DNA of 9,992 nucleotides from Desulfovibrio sp. GTDB lineage: Bacteria > Desulfobacterota > Desulfovibrionia > Desulfovibrionales > Desulfovibrionaceae. The stretch covers positions 1 through 9,992 of the forward strand of contig DONZ01000111.1 of the NCBI GenBank assembly GCA_003512875.1. The letters run 5' to 3'. The position numbers and the translations under genes were made by a program. This document shows, piece after piece, positions 6,958 to 9,992 of this stretch. Position 1 is the first letter of the stretch. Each line of letters opens with the position of its first letter. Below the pieces are notes generated by a model. That model was not told where the DNA came from. It made no database searches and was given only the letters and a program-made list of their open reading frames with translations.

Positions 6958-7662
6958 CTAATTTTTTTCTTTTTGCAAAGACAAATATAAACCCAGACTT
7001 GCGCTTAAAAGCGTGGCGAAAATAATGCTCCACCTGTCAAAACCCGCTTCCATAAAGCATAAGGAAAGGACAGCCCCCGTCAAACAGACGATAATTTGTA
7101 TCCTGTCAACCAATAAAGGCACAAGCAAAGCCGTGAACATGGCAGGCAAAGCAAAATCCAGACCCAGAGCTTCCACATTGGAAATAAGCCCGCCGGAAAC
7201 AGCGCCCAGAAAAGTGCCTAAAATCCAGCCGGACTGAGCGACCAACGCAAGAGTCAGCACTTGCGTGACGGTCACTTCTCCGCCTGATTTATGATAGGAA
7301 ATATTCGCGGCAAAAATTTCATCCGTCTGAAAATACGATAAAAATATTTTCCAGGAAAAAGGCAAATGTTTCCAAGGAAGAACAAGGGCGGCGCTCATAA
7401 GCACATGCCGCAGATTAACAAGAAAATTCGCAGCGCCGATAGACAGAAAAGAAGCTCCCGCTCCCAACATGCTTACCGCAATGAACTGCCCCGCACCCGC
7501 AAAAACAAAAACGGAAAGCATGACCGCCCAAAACGCATCCATACCGTTTTTTACAGCCAAAACACCAAAAGCGAACCCCAAAGGGATATAGCCTATCATG
7601 ATAGGCAATCCCAATTTCAGCCCCGCGTAAAATGAAGCATTTCTCATAACCCGTCCATGCAT
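6958..7662 (-). CDS. azlC: AzlC family branched-chain amino acid exporter, large subunit
   Basis: This inner-membrane protein forms the AzlCD exporter with the next gene. The core sequence FYAGLKLGLPIMIGYIPLGF and the following FGVLAVKNGM are typical of the AzlC N-terminus. SMLGAGASFLSIGAANFLVN and LRHVLMSAAL are the conserved middle part, and several more hydrophobic helices follow. From the ATG at 7662 it has 234 residues, normal for the family. The frame is open back to a GTG at 7737, but the extra 25 residues (basic, no ribosome site) look non-family and would lie upstream of the inferred transcription start. Two starts remain: ATG 7662, with AGGGG ten bases upstream but possibly overlapping the -10 box, and ATG 7647, which gives MRNASFYAGL. 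It is the first gene of the minus-strand run and has its own sigma70-type promoter, divergent from nspC. Confidence 0.9.
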   Translation of the reverse strand: MHGRVMRNASFYAGLKLGLPIMIGYIPLGFAFGVLAVKNGMDAFWAVMLSVFVFAGAGQFIAVSMLGAGASFLSIGAANFLVNLRHVLMSAALVLPWKHLPFSWKIFLSYFQTDEIFAANISYHKSGGEVTVTQVLTLALVAQSGWILGTFLGAVSGGLISNVEALGLDFALPAMFTALLVPLLVDRIQIIVCLTGAVLSLCFMEAGFDRWSIIFATLLSASLGLYLSLQKEKN

Positions 7663-7674
7663 TAAAGTACAACC

Positions 7675-7703
7675 CCTATAAAAGATACTCTTTTTAAAGT
7701 CAA
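7675..7703 (-). promoter_or_regulatory. Sigma70-type promoter for the azlC operon
   Basis: On the minus strand, TTGACT (7698-7703) and TATAGG (7675-7680) are 17 bases apart. Transcription would begin near 7668, only about 6 bases before the ATG at 7662 and about 21 before the ATG at 7647. If this is the true promoter, translation is either almost leaderless or starts at 7647. The -35 match is strong (5 of 6) and the -10 moderate (4 of 6). Confidence 0.6.
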
Positions 7704-7737
7704 ATTGCCGGACCAAGAACCGCTTCGGAATTTTCAC

Positions 7738-7766
7738 TTGCTAGAATGGTGCGCTCTTGGTATAAA
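7738..7766 (+). promoter_or_regulatory. Sigma70-type promoter for nspC
   Basis: TTGCTA (7738-7743) and TATAAA (7761-7766) are separated by exactly 17 bases. Transcription would start near 7773, giving a leader of about 27 bases to the ATG at 7800 that contains the AAGGA ribosome site (7789-7793). This excludes the in-frame ATG at 7746 as a start. The -35 boxes of this promoter and the azlC promoter are only 34 bases apart, so one regulator could affect both. Confidence 0.65.
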
Positions 7767-7799
7767 TCTTCTATTATCATGCAGCCAAAAGGAAAAAAT

Positions 7800-8987
7800 A
7801 TGCTCTGTCCCGACCGATTGAATCCCCATGATTTTCCCTCTCCCTGTTTTGTGACCGACCTTGCAAAACTGGAAAAGAATATGCAAATTTTAAATTCCGT
7901 CCAAAAAAAAACAGGGGCAAAAATCCTTCTCGCCCTCAAAGGGTTTGCCCAGTGGAAAAGCTTCCCCTATTTATCAAGAGCCATGCAGGGTCCATTATTC
8001 GGCGCCTGCGCAAGCTCCGTTGACGAAGCGAGACTTTCCAAAGAGGAATTTAAAGGGGAAGTCCATGCCTTTGCCGCAGGTTTCAGCGATGAAGACATGC
8101 GGGAACTTCTCACGCTTTGCGACCATATCACGTTCAATTCCATTAACCAATGGAAGAAATTCCGCCCTGTGATTTCTGAATATAACGAAAAACACGAAAA
8201 AAAAATCCTTTGCGGTTTGCGAATCAATCCGGAACATTCGGAAGGTGCCGTGCCTATTTACGACCCTTGCTCCCCAAGTTCAAGACTGGGAATACGCCTT
8301 AAGGATTTTGAAAATGAAAATCTTGATGAATTGTTCGACGGGCTGACAGGTCTGCATTTCCATACCCTTTGTGAACAAAATTCAGACGCCCTTGACAGGA
8401 CCCTGCGCGCTGTCGAAGAAAAATTCGCGTTCATGCTTGAACGCGTTTCTTGGGTCAATTTCGGAGGCGGTCATCACATAACACGTGAAGATTATGATAT
8501 TGATTTGCTCTGCCAATGCATTGAACGGATACAAGCAAAATATCCCGTGCAGATTTACCTGGAACCGGGGGAAGCCGTCGCTCTCAAAGCCGGTTATCTT
8601 ATCAGCACCGTGCTTGACGTTATTCACGCGGATATGCCCATGGCTATTTTGGATACTTCCGCCGCCTGCCATATGCCCGATGTTCTGGAAATGCCCTACC
8701 GCCCGGCAATAACCGGATCCGGTGAAGAATATGAAAAGAAATTCACTTACAGGCTGGGAGGAAAATCCTGCCTTGCCGGCGATGTCGTTTCCACGTATTC
8801 TTTCGATACTCCGCTGAAAGAGGGCGATAAGCTCGTTTTTGAAGACATGGCGATATACAGCATGGTCAAAACAACGACATTCAACGGGCTCCGTCTGCCT
8901 TCCATCGCCTTATGGGATTCACGCACGAACGAGATACTTGCCATAAAACACTTCGGTTACGGGGATTTTAAAGAGCGGCTTTCATAA
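7800..8987 (+). CDS. nspC: Carboxynorspermidine/carboxyspermidine decarboxylase
   Basis: This PLP enzyme of the alanine racemase/ornithine decarboxylase fold removes CO2 from carboxyspermidine or carboxynorspermidine. It is the last step of the polyamine route that uses aspartate semialdehyde instead of decarboxylated SAM. Visible landmarks are Lys47 in LLALKGFA (PLP Schiff base), HFHTLCE at 186-192, the phosphate-binding GGGHH at 222-226, LEPGEA at 254-259, CHMPDVLEMPYRP at about 290-302, and Cys324 in SCLAGD, matching the catalytic cysteine segment. The 395 residues fit the family (about 380). I chose the ATG at 7800 because AAGGA lies 6 bases upstream and the promoter leaves only this start inside the transcript; an ATG at 7746 would add 18 residues. 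The partner carboxy(nor)spermidine dehydrogenase is not next to it here. The gene appears monocistronic: 88 bases with a new promoter separate it from skp. Spermidine versus norspermidine as product cannot be decided from the sequence. Confidence 0.94.
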   Translation: MLCPDRLNPHDFPSPCFVTDLAKLEKNMQILNSVQKKTGAKILLALKGFAQWKSFPYLSRAMQGPLFGACASSVDEARLSKEEFKGEVHAFAAGFSDEDMRELLTLCDHITFNSINQWKKFRPVISEYNEKHEKKILCGLRINPEHSEGAVPIYDPCSPSSRLGIRLKDFENENLDELFDGLTGLHFHTLCEQNSDALDRTLRAVEEKFAFMLERVSWVNFGGGHHITREDYDIDLLCQCIERIQAKYPVQIYLEPGEAVALKAGYLISTVLDVIHADMPMAILDTSAACHMPDVLEMPYRPAITGSGEEYEKKFTYRLGGKSCLAGDVVSTYSFDTPLKEGDKLVFEDMAIYSMVKTTTFNGLRLPSIALWDSRTNEILAIKHFGYGDFKERLS

Positions 8988-9019
8988 TTTCCTTACGCTA
9001 TAAGGATATTCCGTCTTGC

Positions 9020-9047
9020 TTGCAATTATTTTAATAAAGAGTAAAAT
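9020..9047 (+). promoter_or_regulatory. Candidate skp promoter
   Basis: TTGCAA (9020-9025) and TAAAAT (9042-9047) are 16 bases apart in the very A/T-rich 88-base gap after nspC. A second -10-like TACAAT follows at 9047-9052. No convincing nspC terminator is seen: only a 5-bp stem CCTTA/TAAGG (8991-9005) with no T-tract. Read-through from nspC therefore stays possible. Confidence 0.45.
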
Positions 9048-9075
9048 ACAATAAAATTCATACAAGGAGAAACCT

Positions 9076-9606
9076 ATGTTTCGTTCATTAATTTTTGCAT
9101 TGGCACTTGTATTTGCAACCGTGACAGCCGCACAAGCCGCTACCAACGTTGCCATCGCCCCCCTTATGCAAGTTGCTGAAAAAAGCAAACTCCAAGATGC
9201 CAAAACAAAATATTTGGATTCAAAGTTTGGTAAGGATAAAGAAAAATTAGAAAAAGATGTCAAAGCATTCCAAAAGAAAGCTGAAGAGTTTCAAAAGCAG
9301 GCAGCCGCTCTTTCCGATTCCGCCCGTCAGCAAAAAGGACAGGAATTAGAAAAAGAAGCCCGCGCCCTTGAAAGCCGCCGTCAGGAATTTACCAAGAAAG
9401 CCGCTCCTATTGAACAAAAAATCAATCAGCAAATCTTGGAAATATTAAGCCAAGCTTGTGCAAATTATGCGAAAAACAACGGTTTTGACATCATCTTGGA
9501 TTCCGGCGCCGTTTTATACGCAAGTTCCGCCGCCAACATTGAAGAAGGACTTGTTGACGAAGTCAATAAGATTTGGAAAGACAAAGGCTCTAAATTCAAA
9601 CTTTAA
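9076..9606 (+). CDS. skp: Skp/OmpH family periplasmic chaperone
   Basis: Skp is a trimeric periplasmic holdase that keeps outer-membrane proteins unfolded on the way to the BAM complex. The 176-residue precursor has a clear Sec signal peptide (about 1-21, cleaved after AQA). The mature part begins with a short strand (TNVAIAPLMQVAEKS). A long Lys/Glu/Gln-rich coiled-coil region (about 50-125) corresponds to the tentacles. The C-terminal strand-helix part is GFDIILDSGAVLYAS...IEEGLVDEVNKIW, where the family usually has a D-hydrophobic-V-LD-Y pattern. The ATG has AAGGAG 6 bases upstream (9064-9069). lpxD follows 51 bases later, the usual downstream partner, but a stem-loop terminator lies between. 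bamA, commonly just before skp, is absent here; nspC is the upstream neighbour. Confidence 0.93.
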   Translation: MFRSLIFALALVFATVTAAQAATNVAIAPLMQVAEKSKLQDAKTKYLDSKFGKDKEKLEKDVKAFQKKAEEFQKQAAALSDSARQQKGQELEKEARALESRRQEFTKKAAPIEQKINQQILEILSQACANYAKNNGFDIILDSGAVLYASSAANIEEGLVDEVNKIWKDKGSKFKL

Positions 9607-9612
9607 TCCCGT

Positions 9613-9644
9613 AAGCCTGCATGTTTCCCTCATGCGGGCTTTTT
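9613..9644 (+). terminator. Stem-loop terminator between skp and lpxD
   Basis: Arms AAGCCTGCATG (9613-9623) and CATGCGGGCTT (9631-9641) pair over 11 bp with one G-U, around a 7-base loop. They are followed by T residues to 9644. It lies 7 bases after the skp stop and only 13 bases before the lpxD ATG, so it would reduce or block transcription into lpxD unless partly read through. Confidence 0.8.
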
Positions 9645-9657
9645 AATAAATAAAATT

Positions 9658-9992
9658 ATGTTAAAACAATTCACCCTGGCGGAAATCGCAGATTTTTTAG
9701 GTGCAAAATATCAAGGGGAAAATATCGCCGTCACAGGACTCAACACGCTTGAGGAAGCAACGGGGACAGAACTCAGCTTTTTGGCAAATCCTAAATATAT
9801 CAAACAAATTGAAACAACAAACGCCGGTGCCGTAATCCTGCACGAAAACCATGCCCAGGCTGTAAAAAATGCGATCATCAGCGATAATCCCTACTTCGCC
9901 TTTGCCCGCTGCATGGGACTTTTTGCCGAAAAAGAAGGTTTTTTTGAGGGCGTAAGCGAATTCGCGTCCATACACCCAAGCGCTAAAATCGG
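9658..9992 (+). CDS. lpxD: UDP-3-O-acylglucosamine N-acyltransferase, 3' partial
   Basis: LpxD adds the second, N-linked hydroxyacyl chain from acyl-ACP to UDP-3-O-acyl-glucosamine in lipid A synthesis, at the cytoplasmic side of the inner membrane. The first 111 codons are present and the gene runs off the window. The start reads MLKQFTLAEIADFLGAKYQG, and then LSFLANPKYIKQIETTNAGAVI shows the LpxD N-terminal uridine-binding domain (typical LSFL..P.Y.....T.A.AVI pattern). The last residues, SIHPSAKI, begin the left-handed beta-helix of hexapeptide repeats; the catalytic His lies beyond the window. The ATG fits the family N-terminus, but no Shine-Dalgarno is visible: the preceding bases are only A and T after the skp terminator. 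The order skp-lpxD is conserved in many Gram-negatives, usually followed by fabZ and lpxA, which may lie past the window. Confidence 0.93.
   Translation, partial: MLKQFTLAEIADFLGAKYQGENIAVTGLNTLEEATGTELSFLANPKYIKQIETTNAGAVILHENHAQAVKNAIISDNPYFAFARCMGLFAEKEGFFEGVSEFASIHPSAKI

Noticed and set aside
7663..7737. A 25-residue N-terminal extension of AzlC from a GTG
   Set aside because: It contains the -35/-10 pair of the azlC promoter, has no ribosome site, and the extension does not look like AzlC.
7746..7799. An 18-residue N-terminal extension of NspC
   Set aside because: The ATG at 7746 falls inside the promoter spacer and lacks a ribosome site. The ATG at 7800 has AAGGA and fits the family length.

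Overview
The window looks like ordinary chromosome from a Gram-negative, probably anaerobic bacterium. Genes for lipid A synthesis (lpxD), a periplasmic OMP chaperone (skp), an outer-membrane RlpA lipoprotein and a KpsC-like Kdo transferase show an outer membrane. A two-domain phosphotransacetylase, a carboxy(nor)spermidine decarboxylase and moderate base composition (mid-40s % G+C by eye) would fit Desulfovibrionaceae or relatives. That taxon is an inference from gene content, not something the sequence proves. I see no insertion sequence, integrase, CRISPR array, tRNA, rRNA or phage gene.

Layout. (1) 1-672, plus strand: the C-terminal PhoU-like part of a Na+/phosphate cotransporter whose membrane part lies before the window. 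(2) 673-995: a convergent intergenic region with four hairpins. One is a clear terminator for the cotransporter and one a clear terminator for pta. (3) 996-7662, minus strand: a tightly packed run transcribed azlC, azlD, rlpA, kpsC-like, then pta. The first four are separated by 37, about 14 and 7 bases. pta follows after 72 bases that hold its own candidate promoter and a 20-base palindrome. (4) 7663-7799: a divergent promoter region between azlC and nspC with a sigma70-type promoter for each. (5) 7800-8987, plus strand: nspC, for polyamine synthesis. (6) 9076-9992, plus strand: skp, then a stem-loop terminator, then the start of lpxD, cut by the window end.

How the genes work together. Most of them concern the envelope: peptidoglycan remodelling (RlpA), Kdo-linked surface glycan (KpsC-like), outer-membrane protein delivery (Skp) and lipid A acylation (LpxD). 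AzlCD should export branched-chain amino acids. Pta interconverts acetyl-CoA and acetyl phosphate. NptA-like handles phosphate, and NspC makes spermidine or norspermidine. The azlCD-rlpA-kpsC grouping has no obvious single pathway.

I did not find a convincing new system. The points most worth a second look are the divergent KpsC-like protein, in which usual family motifs look replaced in both modules; its tight coupling to rlpA and azlCD; and the terminator plus missing Shine-Dalgarno between skp and lpxD. All assignments are from reading the sequence; no database search was run.
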